The notes below the pieces were generated by a model, which saw only the letters and a program-made list of their open reading frames with translations, was not told the origin of the DNA and made no database searches. The position numbers and the translations under genes were made by a program. This document shows positions 10,139-20,022 of a stretch of DNA of 64,000 bases, one piece after another (within the stretch, counting starts at the first letter, position 1; every line of letters starts with the position of its first letter). Source of the DNA: Oceanimonas sp. GK1. GTDB taxonomy: Bacteria > Pseudomonadota > Gammaproteobacteria > Enterobacterales > Aeromonadaceae. Location of the stretch: NCBI RefSeq assembly GCF_000243075.1, contig NC_016745.1:3303001-3367000 (forward strand), given 5' to 3'.

Positions 10139-11286
10139 AGCTCGCCTCCTTCCGCCAGCAGCCGGCGGGCGATCAGCAGTTTCATGATTTCGTTGGTGCC
10201 TTCCAGAATACGGTGCACCCGGGTGTCCCGCACATGGCGCTCCAGCGGATATTCCCGAATGTAGCCATAGCCGCCATAGAGCTGCAGCGCCTGATCGCAG
10301 ACTCTAAAACCCACATCGGTGGCAAAACGTTTGGCCATGGCGCAATAGGTGGTGGCGTCCGCAAGTCCGGCGTCCAGCCGGCTGGCGGCCAGCCGCACCA
10401 GTTGCCGCGCCGCCACCAGCTCGGTGGCCATGTCGGCCAGGGCAAACTGCAGCGCCTGAAACTCCGCCAGCTTGCGGCCGAACTGGCTGCGCTCCTGCAG
10501 GTAATTGCGCGCCAGGTTCAGCGCCTGCTGCGCCGTGCCCAATGAACAGCTGGCAATATTGATGCGGCCACCGTCCAGCCCTTTCATCGCCAGTTTAAAG
10601 CCCTCGCCTTCCCGCCCTAGCAACTGGCGGGCGGGCACCCGCACCCCGTCAAAGGTGACGCTGCGGGTAGGCTGGCTGTGCCAGCCCATCTTGTCTTCCG
10701 GCCGGCCGTATTCAATGCCGGGGCTGTCGGCATTCAGGGCAAAGGCGGAAATGCCGCCGGGGCCCTCGCCGCCGGTGCGGGCCATGACCACCAGTACCTG
10801 GGTGCTGCCCGCCCCGGAAATAAACATCTTGCTGCCGGTGAGTTCATAGTCGTCGCCCACCTTCTTCGCCCGGGCTTTAAGGGACGCGGCATCGGAGCCC
10901 GCATTGGGCTCGGTGAGGCAGTAGGATCCCAGCCAGCGGCCACTGATCATGCCGTCCCGCCACTGCTTCCAGACCTCTTGCTCGGCACTGCTGGCCACCA
11001 TCCAGGTCACCATGTTGTGAATGGTAAGAAAGGCGGTGGTGGAGGTGCAGCCCATAGCCAGCCGCTCAAAGATCAGGCTGGCATCGAGCCGAGACAGCCC
11101 CAGACCGCCGGCGGCTTCCGGTGTATAGAGCGCGCAAAACCCCAGCTCGCCGGCCTGTTGCAGGGTCTCCACCGGAAAATGATGGTCCCGGTCCCAGTCC
11201 GCGGCAAAAGGTGCCAGCGCCTTGTCGGCAAACTCCCCCGCCAGCGCCACAAAGGCCCGCTGCTCCTCGTTCAGTTCAAAGTCCAT
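10135..11286 (-). CDS. ivdC: Acyl-CoA dehydrogenase, probable isobutyryl-/2-methylbutyryl-CoA dehydrogenase
   Basis: 383 residues. This FAD enzyme desaturates branched short-chain acyl-CoAs and hands electrons to EtfAB. It starts MDFELNEEQRAFVALAGEFA and has CLTEPNAGSDAAS, the FAD-binding region SQFGRKLAEFQALQF, and QLYGGYGYIREYPLERHVRD. The C-terminal LEGTNEI carries the catalytic glutamate as in short- and isobutyryl-CoA dehydrogenases. The reading frame stays open for 88 more codons upstream, but that stretch is a dispersed repeat. The ATG at 11286 has AGGAGG seven bases before it and matches family N-termini, so it is the chosen start. Substrate is inferred from operon context. Confidence 0.94.
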   Translation of the reverse strand: MDFELNEEQRAFVALAGEFADKALAPFAADWDRDHHFPVETLQQAGELGFCALYTPEAAGGLGLSRLDASLIFERLAMGCTSTTAFLTIHNMVTWMVASSAEQEVWKQWRDGMISGRWLGSYCLTEPNAGSDAASLKARAKKVGDDYELTGSKMFISGAGSTQVLVVMARTGGEGPGGISAFALNADSPGIEYGRPEDKMGWHSQPTRSVTFDGVRVPARQLLGREGEGFKLAMKGLDGGRINIASCSLGTAQQALNLARNYLQERSQFGRKLAEFQALQFALADMATELVAARQLVRLAASRLDAGLADATTYCAMAKRFATDVGFRVCDQALQLYGGYGYIREYPLERHVRDTRVHRILEGTNEIMKLLIARRLLAEGGEL

Positions 11287-11338
11287 AAGCCCTCCTGGCT
11301 GACAACCAAAAGTTGACTGAAAGTTCCTGCCTGCCTTC

Positions 11339-11442
11339 GAGCAAAGGGCACTACTTCGCCGACACGCCGTAAACCCCTCCATGGGGGCTCCGCTGCGCCA
11401 TCCATGGCGCAGAGGGTACGGCGAAGCAGACACCCTTTGCTC
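11339..11442 (-). repeat. Composite dispersed repeat copy A, module 2 (clover-like)
   Basis: Outer arms GAGCAAAGGG (11339-11348) and CCCTTTGCTC (11433-11442) are perfect complements. Inside them CTTCGCCG pairs with CGGCGAAG. The core has two hairpins, one around CCCCTccATGGGGG and one TGCGCCATCCATGGCGCA. The reverse complement of the 60741-60844 copy aligns along the whole length. Confidence 0.75.
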
Positions 11443-11505
11443 TTCGGGAAAGTGCCGAGTTGCATGAAAGCATTCATCAGGCGGCACCGGCGTGAAGCGA
11501 AGAAG

Positions 11506-11605
11506 CAGCAGGGATTGCCGGAGCCGACCGTCAAATGCCAGGGATGGCATTTGCCGAGCGCTACATGGATGTACTCGCAGCGTGTCGGCGGAGGTAACCC
11601 TGCTG
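11506..11605 (-). repeat. Composite dispersed repeat copy A, module 1
   Basis: One hundred bases bounded by CAGCAGGG (11506-11513) and CCCTGCTG (11598-11605), with inner GCCGAC/GTGTCGGC segments and a central hairpin AAATGCCAgggaTGGCATTT. It matches 37457-37556 (inverted) closely. Confidence 0.75.
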
Positions 11606-11659
11606 ATTCATCGCCTGGCAGAAACTCCCGGGCAACAGACAACCTTCCCGCTGGATTCG

Positions 11660-13153
11660 TCATTTCAGATGAATCGACAGATTGAGGCCGGCCACGACCT
11701 CGTCATCGAACCAGCGGGCGGTCACGGTTTTGGTTTCGGTGTAAAAGCGCACCGCCTGTTTGCCGTAGGCGTGCAGATCCCCGTAAAAAGACCCGCGCCA
11801 GCCGGTAAAGGAGAAAAACGGCAGCGGCACCGGAATGGGCACATTAATGCCCACCTGCCCCACCTGAATCTCCATTTGATACTTGTGTGCTGCCGCCCCC
11901 GAGGCGGTAAAAATGGCGGTGCCGTTGCCGTAGGGATTGGCATTCACCAAGGCAATGGCGTCGTTCAGGCTGTCCGCTTCCATCAGCAGCAACACGGGGC
12001 CGAAAATCTCTTCGGTGTAAATGCGCATGGTGGGGGTCACACCGGCAAACAGGGTGGGCCCGACCCAGTTGCCTTCCGGGTAACCGCTCACGGTGCAGTG
12101 GCTGCCATCCAGCAGACAGTCGGCCCCTTCTTGCTTTACAGACTCAATCAAATCCAACACCCGCTTTTTGGCATGCTGGGTGATAAGCGGGCCATACCCC
12201 GCCTTGGGGTTATTCCAGACACCGGGCTGCACCTTTTCCAGCGCCGCTTTAATCTCGGGGATCCACGCTCTGGCCTCGCCCACCAGCACGCCCACCGAAA
12301 TGGCCATGCAGCGCTGGCCGGCGGCGCCTACGGAGGCGCCCACCAGGTTATTGATGGCCTGCTGTTTATTGGCATCGGGCATCACCACCATGTGGTTTTT
12401 GGCACCGGCAAACACCTGCACCCGCTTCAGCCGGTCGGTGGCGGTGCGGTACACATGCCGCCCTACCGCCACCGAGCCCACAAAGGATACGGCGGCAATG
12501 TCATCGTGAGTCAGCAACTGATCCACCACCTCGGGCCCGCCGTGCACGATATTGAGCAAACCGTCGGGGGCCCCCGCTTCCCGAAACAACGTGGCCAGCT
12601 CCATGGGTACCAGGGGATCCTGCTCCGACGGTTTCAGTACAAAGGCATTGCCGCAGGCGATGGCCAGGGGAAACATCCACAGCGGAATCATGGCCGGAAA
12701 ATTAAAGGGGGTGATGCCCAGGCACACGCCCAGGGGCTGGCTGAAACTGTAACAATCCACCCCCGCAGCCACATCGGCCTGGTTTTCACCCAGGGTCAGT
12801 GAGGCCACATTGGCAGCCTGCTCCACCACTTCTATGCCCCGCCATACATCGCCCCTGGCGTCTTCCAGGGTCTTGCCGGTGTCCCGGCTGAGCAATTGCG
12901 CCAGCTCATCATGCCGCTCCTTGAGCAGGGCCTGATAGCGCAGCATCAGCCGGGCCCGCTCCGGCACCGGCACTTGCCGCCACTGAAGAAAGGCAGTTTT
13001 CGCCGCCGCCACCGCCGCGGTCACTTCATACTTAGTGGCACAGGGCAGGCGCGCAATGACCTTCTGAGTGGCCGGATTGGTCACCTCCAGCCACTGTTTG
13101 GTGTGGCTTTGCACCATGCTGCCGTCGATCAGCAGCGGAACCTGATAAGCCAT
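11660..13153 (-). CDS. mmsA: Methylmalonate-semialdehyde dehydrogenase (CoA-acylating)
   Basis: 497 residues, an aldehyde dehydrogenase superfamily member. It converts methylmalonate semialdehyde to propionyl-CoA with NAD and CoA, the last step of valine degradation in this operon. Characteristic are [19 protein letters not shown] (cofactor region, about 128-146), [28 protein letters not shown] and [12 protein letters not shown] with the catalytic Cys near residue 285. The C-terminal [19 protein letters not shown] is typical of MmsA. Downstream of the thiolase gene with nine bases between them. Confidence 0.96.
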   Translation of the reverse strand: MAYQVPLLIDGSMVQSHTKQWLEVTNPATQKVIARLPCATKYEVTAAVAAAKTAFLQWRQVPVPERARLMLRYQALLKERHDELAQLLSRDTGKTLEDARGDVWRGIEVVEQAANVASLTLGENQADVAAGVDCYSFSQPLGVCLGITPFNFPAMIPLWMFPLAIACGNAFVLKPSEQDPLVPMELATLFREAGAPDGLLNIVHGGPEVVDQLLTHDDIAAVSFVGSVAVGRHVYRTATDRLKRVQVFAGAKNHMVVMPDANKQQAINNLVGASVGAAGQRCMAISVGVLVGEARAWIPEIKAALEKVQPGVWNNPKAGYGPLITQHAKKRVLDLIESVKQEGADCLLDGSHCTVSGYPEGNWVGPTLFAGVTPTMRIYTEEIFGPVLLLMEADSLNDAIALVNANPYGNGTAIFTASGAAAHKYQMEIQVGQVGINVPIPVPLPFFSFTGWRGSFYGDLHAYGKQAVRFYTETKTVTARWFDDEVVAGLNLSIHLK

Positions 13154-13162
13154 GGGTTCACC

Positions 13163-14350
13163 TCACTCACACAGTTCAATGGCCAGCGCCGTGGCTTCGC
13201 CCCCGCCGATGCACAGGGCCGCCACTCCTTTCTTCAGCCCTCGCCGGCGCAGGGCATGCAGCAGGGTCACCACAATGCGCGCGCCGCTGGCACCGATGGG
13301 ATGCCCCAGGGCACAGGCGCCGCCGTTTACGTTCACGCTGTCCGGGTCAAGCCCCAGTTCCCTGATGGCCAGCAGGGTGACCACCGCAAAGGCTTCGTTG
13401 ATCTCGAATAAATCCACCTCGTCCGCTTGCCAATCCAGTTGTTTCAGCAATGTCTGCATGGCACCGATGGGCGCCAGGGTAAATTCGGCGGGCAATTGCG
13501 CATGAGTGGCGTGACCAAGAACGCGCGCCAGCGGCCTGAGGCCAAGCTGTTGTGCCCTTTCCGCCGTGGTCAGCACCAGGGCGGCGGCACCGTCGGAAAT
13601 GGAGCTGGAATTGGCGGCGGTAATGGTGCCGTTGTCGGCAAAGGCGGGGTTGAGGCGCGGAATTTTTTCAGGGCTTGCCTTGCCCGGCTGCTCGTCGGTG
13701 TCCACCATGATCTCGCCTTTGCGGCCGGTCACCGTGACCGGGGCGATTTCCTCGCGAAAGTCCCCTTCATCAATGGCCCGCTGGGCCCGGCGCAACGAAC
13801 GGATGGCAAAGTCGTCCATTTCGGCGCGGGTCACGCCAAAGCGGTCGGCGGTACGCTGGGCAAAGCAACCCATCAGGCCGCCTTCATAGGCGTCTTCCAA
13901 GCCGTCGAGAAACATATGATCCAATAACTGACCGTGACCCAGCCGCAAGCCGACCCGGGCCCTGGGCACCAGGTAGGGGGCCAGGCTCATGCTTTCCATG
14001 CCGCCGGCCACCATCAGCGAGGCCGAGCCCGCCCGCAGTTGGTCGTGAGCCAGCATCAGCGCCTTCATGCCCGAGCCGCACATTTTGTTGACCGTGGTGC
14101 AGGGCACCGATACCGGCAGCCCCGCGCCCAGGGCCGCCTGCCGGGCCGGAGCCTGCCCCTGGCCGGCAGGCAGCACACAACCCATGATCACCTCATCCAC
14201 CTGCTCCCCGCCAATACCGCCCCGCGCCAGGGCGGCATGGATGGCCACCGCCCCCAGCCGGTGGGCGGGTTCACTGCCCAGTGAGCCCATCAGCCCGCCC
14301 ATGGGGGTGCGGGCGGCGGCCACAATCACAATCTGGCGCTCTGTGTTCAT
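13163..14350 (-). CDS. ivdA: Acetyl-CoA/acyl-CoA C-acyltransferase (thiolase)
   Basis: 395 residues. Nucleophile Cys91 in VNKMCGSGMKA, the GHPIGASGARI histidine motif and the C-terminal CIGGGEATA cysteine motif define an active thiolase. In this setting it may cleave 2-methylacetoacetyl-CoA from isoleucine, or acetoacetyl-CoA derived from leucine, to acetyl-CoA and acyl-CoA. It is the first gene of the leftward ivd-type operon and is divergent from liuA, with 110 bases between the starts. GAGG lies upstream of the ATG. Confidence 0.94.
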   Translation of the reverse strand: MNTERQIVIVAAARTPMGGLMGSLGSEPAHRLGAVAIHAALARGGIGGEQVDEVIMGCVLPAGQGQAPARQAALGAGLPVSVPCTTVNKMCGSGMKALMLAHDQLRAGSASLMVAGGMESMSLAPYLVPRARVGLRLGHGQLLDHMFLDGLEDAYEGGLMGCFAQRTADRFGVTRAEMDDFAIRSLRRAQRAIDEGDFREEIAPVTVTGRKGEIMVDTDEQPGKASPEKIPRLNPAFADNGTITAANSSSISDGAAALVLTTAERAQQLGLRPLARVLGHATHAQLPAEFTLAPIGAMQTLLKQLDWQADEVDLFEINEAFAVVTLLAIRELGLDPDSVNVNGGACALGHPIGASGARIVVTLLHALRRRGLKKGVAALCIGGGEATALAIELCE

Positions 14351-14460
14351 ACGGGCCTCATTCCTGAAAATGCCGTTGTCCGTTAAAGCTTAGCCGGCTC
14401 CCGCTGACTATAGTTAATGCATTCAAACGAACCCGGTTTTCTGCCTTCTCAGGAGGTGAC
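14351..14460. promoter_or_regulatory. Divergent control region between ivd and liu operons
   Basis: The 110 bases must hold the promoters of both catabolic operons. AGGAGGT for liuA is at its right end. No convincing long palindrome for a MerR-type (LiuR) or PsrA operator could be made out by eye. Confidence 0.4.
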
Positions 14461-15624
14461 ATGGCCCCATATCCCACCCTCGATCTTGATCTCGGCGAGA
14501 TGCACAGCCTGCTGCGCGAGCAGGTGGCCGCCTTTGCAGCCAAGGAAATCGCCCCCCTGGCCGAAGCCATCGACCGGGACAACCGCTTTCCTGCCGAGCT
14601 CTGGCCCAGGCTGGGCGAGCTGGGACTGTTTGGCATTACCGTGGCGGAAAGATTTGGCGGCGTGAACCTGGGTTATCTCGCCCATGTGCTGGCCATGGAG
14701 GAGATCAGCCGGGCCTCCGCTTCGGTGGGGCTGTCTTATGGTGCCCACTCCAACCTGTGCGTGAACCAAGTTCACCGCCACGGCAGTGAGGAGCAGCAAC
14801 AAAAATACCTGCCCGCCCTGCTCAGCGGCGAGCACATCGGCGCCCTGGCCATGTCCGAGCCTGGTGCCGGCTCCGACGTGGTGGCCATGAAACTCACCGC
14901 CCGCCGCGACGACAATGATTTTGTGCTGAACGGCAACAAGATGTGGATCACCAATGGCCCCGATGCCCATGTGTTTGTGGTGTACGCCAAGACCGACCCG
15001 CAAGCCGGTGCCAAGGGCATCAGCGCCTTTATTGTGGAAGCCGGCACGCCCGGCTTTGCGCCGGCCCAGAAGCTCGACAAGCTTGGCATGCGCGGCTCCA
15101 ACACCTGCGAGCTGGTGTTTCAGGACTGCCGGGTACCCGCCGCCAACCTGCTGGGGCCGCTGAACGGTGGCGTGGCCGTGCTAATGAGCGGCCTGGATAC
15201 CGAGCGGCTGGTGCTGGCGGGCGGGCCACTCGGCATTATGGCGGCGGCCATGGATCTGGTGGTGCCCTATGTACGGGAGCGCCGGCAGTTTGGCCGGGCC
15301 ATCGGCGAGTTTCAGCTGGTGCAGGGCAAACTGGCCGACATGTATACCCGCATGAACGCCGCCCGCTGCTACACCTACATGACCGCCATGGCGGCGGACC
15401 GGGGCAAACTCAGCCGTCAGGACGCCGCCGGAGTGATTTTGCTGGCGGCCGAAACCGCCACGCAAGTGGCCCTGGATGCCATTCAGCTGCTGGGCGGCAA
15501 CGGCTATATCAACGACTACCCCGCCGGCCGCCTGTTGCGGGACGCCAAGCTCTATGAAATTGGTGCCGGCACCTCGGAGATTCGGCGCATGCTGATCGGC
15601 CGGGAGCTGGTGCGCGAACCTTGA
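14461..15624 (+). CDS. liuA: Isovaleryl-CoA dehydrogenase
   Basis: 387 residues. It oxidises isovaleryl-CoA to 3-methylcrotonyl-CoA, the first committed step of leucine degradation, passing electrons to EtfAB. Family-specific features: [53 protein letters not shown] near residue 245 that contains the internal catalytic glutamate of isovaleryl-CoA dehydrogenases, and [16 protein letters not shown] at the C terminus, where the usual catalytic Glu of other acyl-CoA dehydrogenases is replaced. A strong AGGAGGT precedes the ATG. First gene of liuABCDE. Confidence 0.97.
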   Translation: MAPYPTLDLDLGEMHSLLREQVAAFAAKEIAPLAEAIDRDNRFPAELWPRLGELGLFGITVAERFGGVNLGYLAHVLAMEEISRASASVGLSYGAHSNLCVNQVHRHGSEEQQQKYLPALLSGEHIGALAMSEPGAGSDVVAMKLTARRDDNDFVLNGNKMWITNGPDAHVFVVYAKTDPQAGAKGISAFIVEAGTPGFAPAQKLDKLGMRGSNTCELVFQDCRVPAANLLGPLNGGVAVLMSGLDTERLVLAGGPLGIMAAAMDLVVPYVRERRQFGRAIGEFQLVQGKLADMYTRMNAARCYTYMTAMAADRGKLSRQDAAGVILLAAETATQVALDAIQLLGGNGYINDYPAGRLLRDAKLYEIGAGTSEIRRMLIGRELVREP

Positions 15625-15633
15625 GGAGCCGTT

Positions 15634-17238
15634 ATGACCCAGTTTGTCAGCCGGGTGCAGCCGGCTTCCACAGAGTTTATTGCCAACCAGCAGGCGATGG
15701 CCGCCGAGGTAACGGCCCTGCGTGAACAGGTGGCCCTCATTGCCGAAGGCGGCGGAGCCGACAGCCGGGAGCGCCATCAGGCCAGAGGCAAGCTGCTGGT
15801 GCGGGATCGCATTGCTGCCCTGCTTGACCCGGGCACGCCCTTTCTTGAGCTGTCGCAACTGGCAGCACTCAACGTTTACGACGAGCCGGTGCCGGCGGCG
15901 GGCATCATCACCGGCATTGGCCGGGTGAACGGGGTGGAGTGCATGGTGGTGGCCAACGATGCCACGGTCAAGGGCGGCACCTATTATCCGCTCACGGTGA
16001 AAAAGCACCTGCGGGCCCAGGCCATTGCCGAGCATTGCCGACTGCCCTGCCTGTATCTGGTGGACTCGGGCGGTGCTCACCTGCCCAGTCAGGACGAGGT
16101 CTTTCCCGACCGCGATCACTTTGGCCGCATCTTCTTTAATCAGGCCCGCCTGTCCGCCGCCGGCATTCCCCAGCTGGCGGTCGTCATGGGCCTGTGTACC
16201 GCCGGCGGCGCCTATGTGCCGGCCATGGCGGACGAGTCCATTATGGTGCGCAATCAGGCCACCATTTTTCTCGGTGGCCCGCCATTGGTCAGGGCCGCCA
16301 CCGGCGAGGTGGTGACCGCCGAGGAGCTGGGGGGGGCCGAGGTGCACACTCGGCAGTCCGGCGTGGCGGATCATGCCGCCGACGACGACCGTCATGCCCT
16401 TGGCCTGGCCCGCCGGCTGGTGGCCAATCTCAATGTGTCCGCCGTACCGCCGCCCCCCCGTGAGCCTCGCTCACCCCGCTACCCCATTGACGAGCTCTAC
16501 GGCATTGTCGGCACCAGCCTGCGCACCCCCTTTGAGGTGCGGGAAGTGATCGCCCGGCTGGTGGATGATTCTGTGCTGGACGAGTTCAAGCGCGATTTCG
16601 GCCCCACCCTGGTCACCGGATTCGCCCATCTGCAGGGCTATCCGGTGGGCATCATCGCCAACAACGGCATTCTGTTCAGCGAGTCGGCCCAGAAAGGGAC
16701 CCACTTTATCGAGCTGTGCTGCCAGCGGAATATTCCGCTGCTGTTTCTGCAGAACATCACCGGCTTTATGGTGGGCAAGAAATACGAGGCCGAGGGCATC
16801 GCCAAGCACGGCGCCAAGCTGGTGACGGCGGTGGCCTGCGCCAGCGTCCCCAAAATCACACTAATCATCGGCGGCAGCTTTGGGGCCGGCAACTACGGCA
16901 TGTGCGGCCGGGCCTATGATCCCGACTTTTTGTGGTGCTGGCCCAATGCCCGCATTTCGGTCATGGGTGGCGAGCAGGCCGCCGGGGTACTCGCCACCGT
17001 GCGCCGGGATGCCCTGGCAAAAACAGGCCAGGACTGGTCCGCCGAGGACGAAGCCGCCTTCAAGGCCCCCATTATCGAGCGCTACGAGCAGCAGGGCCAC
17101 CCCTGGTATGCCAGCGCCCGGCTGTGGGACGACGGCGTGATCGACCCGAAAGACAGCCGCACCGTGCTGGCCATGAGCCTGGCGCTGGCGGGAAACCGCC
17201 CTGTCACTCCCACCCGCTTTGGCGTATTTCGTATGTAG
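15634..17238 (+). CDS. liuB: 3-methylcrotonyl-CoA carboxylase, carboxyltransferase (beta) subunit
   Basis: 534 residues. It transfers carboxyl groups from carboxybiotin to 3-methylcrotonyl-CoA, giving 3-methylglutaconyl-CoA. Visible are [23 protein letters not shown] near residue 50, [11 protein letters not shown], the acyl-CoA-binding region [17 protein letters not shown] and [22 protein letters not shown]. The last is typical of MCC rather than propionyl-CoA carboxylase. It ends [14 protein letters not shown]. It follows liuA by nine bases and works with the LiuD biotin subunit. Confidence 0.96.
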   Translation: MTQFVSRVQPASTEFIANQQAMAAEVTALREQVALIAEGGGADSRERHQARGKLLVRDRIAALLDPGTPFLELSQLAALNVYDEPVPAAGIITGIGRVNGVECMVVANDATVKGGTYYPLTVKKHLRAQAIAEHCRLPCLYLVDSGGAHLPSQDEVFPDRDHFGRIFFNQARLSAAGIPQLAVVMGLCTAGGAYVPAMADESIMVRNQATIFLGGPPLVRAATGEVVTAEELGGAEVHTRQSGVADHAADDDRHALGLARRLVANLNVSAVPPPPREPRSPRYPIDELYGIVGTSLRTPFEVREVIARLVDDSVLDEFKRDFGPTLVTGFAHLQGYPVGIIANNGILFSESAQKGTHFIELCCQRNIPLLFLQNITGFMVGKKYEAEGIAKHGAKLVTAVACASVPKITLIIGGSFGAGNYGMCGRAYDPDFLWCWPNARISVMGGEQAAGVLATVRRDALAKTGQDWSAEDEAAFKAPIIERYEQQGHPWYASARLWDDGVIDPKDSRTVLAMSLALAGNRPVTPTRFGVFRM

Positions 17239-17240
17239 GG

Positions 17241-17264
17241 CGCCTGTAAGGACGCCTGTAAGGA
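17241..17264 (+). promoter_or_regulatory. Tandemly duplicated ribosome-binding sequence before liuC
   Basis: CGCCTGTAAGGA occurs twice head to tail (17241-17252 and 17253-17264). The second copy continues into AGGAGG seven bases before the liuC ATG. Only the second is correctly spaced for initiation; the first could hold waiting ribosomes or be a slippage product. Confidence 0.6.
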
Positions 17265-17270
17265 GGTGCC

Positions 17271-18065
17271 ATGTCCGACCCAATAACACTGCAACCGACC
17301 GGCAAAGGGGTATGGGAGCTGGTGCTGAATAACCCCGAACGCCGCAATGTGCTGAACGAAGCGACCATCGAAGCCTTTCACCAGTGCCTGAGCGACGCCG
17401 AGGCCGAGCCGACACTGCGCCTGCTGGTGCTGAAGGCCGAGGGCAGGCACTTTTGTGCCGGGGCGGATCTGGGCTGGATGCAGCGGGCTGCGTCCTTAAG
17501 TCCGGCGCAGAACCGTGCCGACGCCGGCCGACTGGCGGAGTTGCTGTGGCGGCTGGACCGCTTTCCCCACCCCACCCTGGCACTGGTGCAGGGGGCGGCC
17601 TTTGGCGGTGCCCTGGGGCTGGTGTGCGCCTGCGATATGGTGGTGGCCGCCGCCGATGCCCGTTTTTGCCTGAGCGAAACCCGCCTCGGCCTTATTCCCG
17701 CGACCATCGCCCCCTATGTGCTGCGGGTGCTGGGCGAACGCCAGGCCCGGCGCTATATGCTGAGCGGGGAAGTGATCGACGCGGCCCGCGCCGAGCGGCT
17801 GGGGCTGGTGCACGAGGTGGCGGAATCGGCCCTTGCAGAGGGCGCCACTCCCATTATCACCGCCTTGTTACGGGGCGGTCCGACGGCCCAGAGAGCGGCC
17901 AAGGCGCTGATTCGGGATTATGCCGGCCGGCCGTTAAGCCGAGCCCTGGTGAGCGACAGCGCCCAACGCCTGGCCGCCCTGCGAGTAACAGAGGAAGCGC
18001 AAGAAGGGCTGGCGGCCTTTCTGGAAAAACGCCCCCCGGGTTGGGAGAACAAGGATGATCACTAA
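17271..18065 (+). CDS. liuC: Methylglutaconyl-CoA hydratase (enoyl-CoA hydratase family)
   Basis: 264 residues, crotonase fold. It hydrates 3-methylglutaconyl-CoA to HMG-CoA in leucine breakdown. Key segments are HFCAGADLGWMQRAAS near residue 60, the oxyanion loop GAAFGGALGLVCACDMV near 104-120, and SETRLGLIPATIAPYVLRVLG near 135, where ATIAPYV is typical of the methylglutaconyl branch. It ends EKRPPGWEN as crotonases do. The 3' end overlaps liuD by 11 bases. Assignment to this substrate is supported by the order liuA-B-C-D-E. Confidence 0.94.
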   Translation: MSDPITLQPTGKGVWELVLNNPERRNVLNEATIEAFHQCLSDAEAEPTLRLLVLKAEGRHFCAGADLGWMQRAASLSPAQNRADAGRLAELLWRLDRFPHPTLALVQGAAFGGALGLVCACDMVVAAADARFCLSETRLGLIPATIAPYVLRVLGERQARRYMLSGEVIDAARAERLGLVHEVAESALAEGATPIITALLRGGPTAQRAAKALIRDYAGRPLSRALVSDSAQRLAALRVTEEAQEGLAAFLEKRPPGWENKDDH

Positions 18066-20022
18066 ACTGCTGGTGGCCAACCGGGGCGAGATCGCCTGCC
18101 GGGTGCTGCGCACCGCGCGCCGGATGGGGCTACATACCATAGCAGTCTACTCCGATGCGGACCGACAGGCCCTGCATGTGGAGCTGGCCGATGAGGCCTG
18201 GCGCCTGGGCCCGCCCTCGGCGGCGGAAAGTTACCTCAATCAGGCGGCGCTGCTGGAGATTGCCGGCGCCTGCGGGGCCGATGCGGTGCACCCGGGGTAC
18301 GGGTTTCTGTCGGAAAACGCCGGCTTTGCTCAGGGGTGTGCCGACACCGGCCTGGTGTTTGTGGGCCCGCCCCCCGCCGCCATTGCCGCCATGGGCGACA
18401 AGGCCGCCGCCAAGGCGCTGATGGCCGCCGCCGGTGTGCCCCTGGTGCCTGGTTATCATGGCGAGGATCAAAGTCATGCACGGCTAAAACGAGAGGCCGA
18501 GGCCTGCGGTTATCCACTGCTGCTGAAAGCGGTGGCCGGCGGTGGCGGCAAAGGCATGCGCATCGTGCATGAGCCCGGTGAGTTCGATGACGCCCTGGCC
18601 GCCGCCCGGCGCGAGGCCAGGGCGGCCTTTGGCAACGATGCCATGCTGCTGGAGCGTTACCTGCCGAAGGCCCGCCACGTGGAAGTGCAGGTATTCTGCG
18701 ATGCCCACGGTAGCGGCCTTTACCTCTCGGAGCGGGACTGCTCGGTGCAGCGCCGGCATCAGAAAATTCTGGAAGAAGCCCCCGCGCCCGGCCTGACCAG
18801 TGCTACCCGCACCGCCATGGGCGAGGCGGCGGTGCGGGCCGCCCAGGCCATCGACTATCGCGGCGCCGGCACCGTGGAGTTTCTCTATACCGAAGACGGC
18901 CACTTCTATTTTATGGAAATGAACACCCGGTTACAGGTGGAGCACCCGGTAACCGAGTTCATTACCGGCCTGGATCTGGTGGAATGGCAGTTGCGGGTGG
19001 CGGCGGGAGAGCCCCTGCCGCTGACCCAGGAGCACATCAAGCTTCAGGGCCATGCGGTGGAAGCCCGCATTTACGCCGAGGATGCCGAGCACGGCTTTCT
19101 GCCCGCCGCCGGCGTCCTGCACACCCTGCACGAGCCCGTCATATCAAGCCAAGTACGCCTTGACACCGGCGTGCGCCAGGGCGATGAAGTGGGCATTTAT
19201 TATGATCCGCTGATCGCCAAGCTGATCGTGCACGCTCACAGCCGCGAGGCCGCCCTGGCGGAGCTGGCACGGGCGCTGGCGCAGTACCGTATCGGCGGTG
19301 TGAAAACCAATATCGGCTTTTTACGCCGCCTGTGCCGGCACCCGGCCTTTCAGGCCTGCGAGCTGCATACCCGTTTTATCGAGCAGCACCAGCACAGCCT
19401 GTTTCAAGCTTCGGCGCTGGCCGCCGGCGAGGTGCTGGCGCTGGCCGCCCTGGCTTATACCCTTCACCCGCCGCCAGGGAGTGACTCGCCCTTTGCGGCA
19501 AGCAGCGGTTGGCGCCTGAACCAGCCGGCGGCCTACCGGCTGCGGCTGGAATACTCGGGGGAAGTTTATGATCTGACGCTCACCGCCACGGATACCGGCT
19601 GGCACGTACCCGTGAAGGAGCAACAACACACGCTGGAAGGCGAGCTGACCGATGAACGGCTGCAGGTCAATCTGAATGGCCGACGGTTGGCACTGCATGT
19701 TGCCCGGCATGACGCCTTTGTCTGGCTGTTTTATCAGGGAGAACGTTTCGATCTGCGCCGCATTGACGCCGAGGCCGGTACGCCTCCCCATCAGGCCGCC
19801 GGCGGCCTGACCGCCCCCATGCCGGGACTGGTGGGGGAGCTGAAGGTGGCCGAAGGCGATGACGTCCGTGAAGGCCAGACCCTGCTGGTGCTGGAAGCCA
19901 TGAAAATGGAGCATCCCATTCGCGCCCCCATGGCAGGCCGGGTGGCGGAAATTCACTTTCGCGCCGGCGACCAGGTGAGTGAAGGGGACGAGCTGTTACG
20001 GCTGGAGGCGCCCGATGGATAG
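18055..20022 (+). CDS. liuD: 3-methylcrotonyl-CoA carboxylase, biotin-containing (alpha) subunit
   Basis: 655 residues. It combines a biotin carboxylase (residues about 1-450) with a C-terminal biotinyl domain. Biotin carboxylase signatures are LLVANRGEIACRVLRTARRMG, the HPGYGFLSENAGFA segment, AVAGGGGKGMR and EMNTRLQVEHPVTE. Biotin is attached to Lys617 in EAMKMEHP. Its ATG overlaps liuC, with AAGG as ribosome-binding site. With LiuB it forms the mitochondrial-type MCC holoenzyme in the cytoplasm. Confidence 0.97.
   Translation: MITKLLVANRGEIACRVLRTARRMGLHTIAVYSDADRQALHVELADEAWRLGPPSAAESYLNQAALLEIAGACGADAVHPGYGFLSENAGFAQGCADTGLVFVGPPPAAIAAMGDKAAAKALMAAAGVPLVPGYHGEDQSHARLKREAEACGYPLLLKAVAGGGGKGMRIVHEPGEFDDALAAARREARAAFGNDAMLLERYLPKARHVEVQVFCDAHGSGLYLSERDCSVQRRHQKILEEAPAPGLTSATRTAMGEAAVRAAQAIDYRGAGTVEFLYTEDGHFYFMEMNTRLQVEHPVTEFITGLDLVEWQLRVAAGEPLPLTQEHIKLQGHAVEARIYAEDAEHGFLPAAGVLHTLHEPVISSQVRLDTGVRQGDEVGIYYDPLIAKLIVHAHSREAALAELARALAQYRIGGVKTNIGFLRRLCRHPAFQACELHTRFIEQHQHSLFQASALAAGEVLALAALAYTLHPPPGSDSPFAASSGWRLNQPAAYRLRLEYSGEVYDLTLTATDTGWHVPVKEQQHTLEGELTDERLQVNLNGRRLALHVARHDAFVWLFYQGERFDLRRIDAEAGTPPHQAAGGLTAPMPGLVGELKVAEGDDVREGQTLLVLEAMKMEHPIRAPMAGRVAEIHFRAGDQVSEGDELLRLEAPDG

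Larger units (their letters stand above)
11287..11659. other. 373-base gap inside the ivd operon, occupied by composite repeat copy A
   Basis: No gene. The gap separates mmsA from the acyl-CoA dehydrogenase gene. Almost all of it from 11339 to 11605 is the two-module dispersed repeat described separately. No clear T-tract terminator or promoter was seen. Confidence 0.7.

Noticed and set aside
11287-11550. N-terminal extension of 88 residues on the acyl-CoA dehydrogenase
   Set aside because: The extension is a translation of the dispersed repeat; a strong AGGAGG and the family N-terminus fix the start at 11286.
14351-14460. LiuR or PsrA operator in the ivd/liu divergent region
   Set aside because: No palindrome matching either regulator was visible by eye; a matrix scan would be needed.
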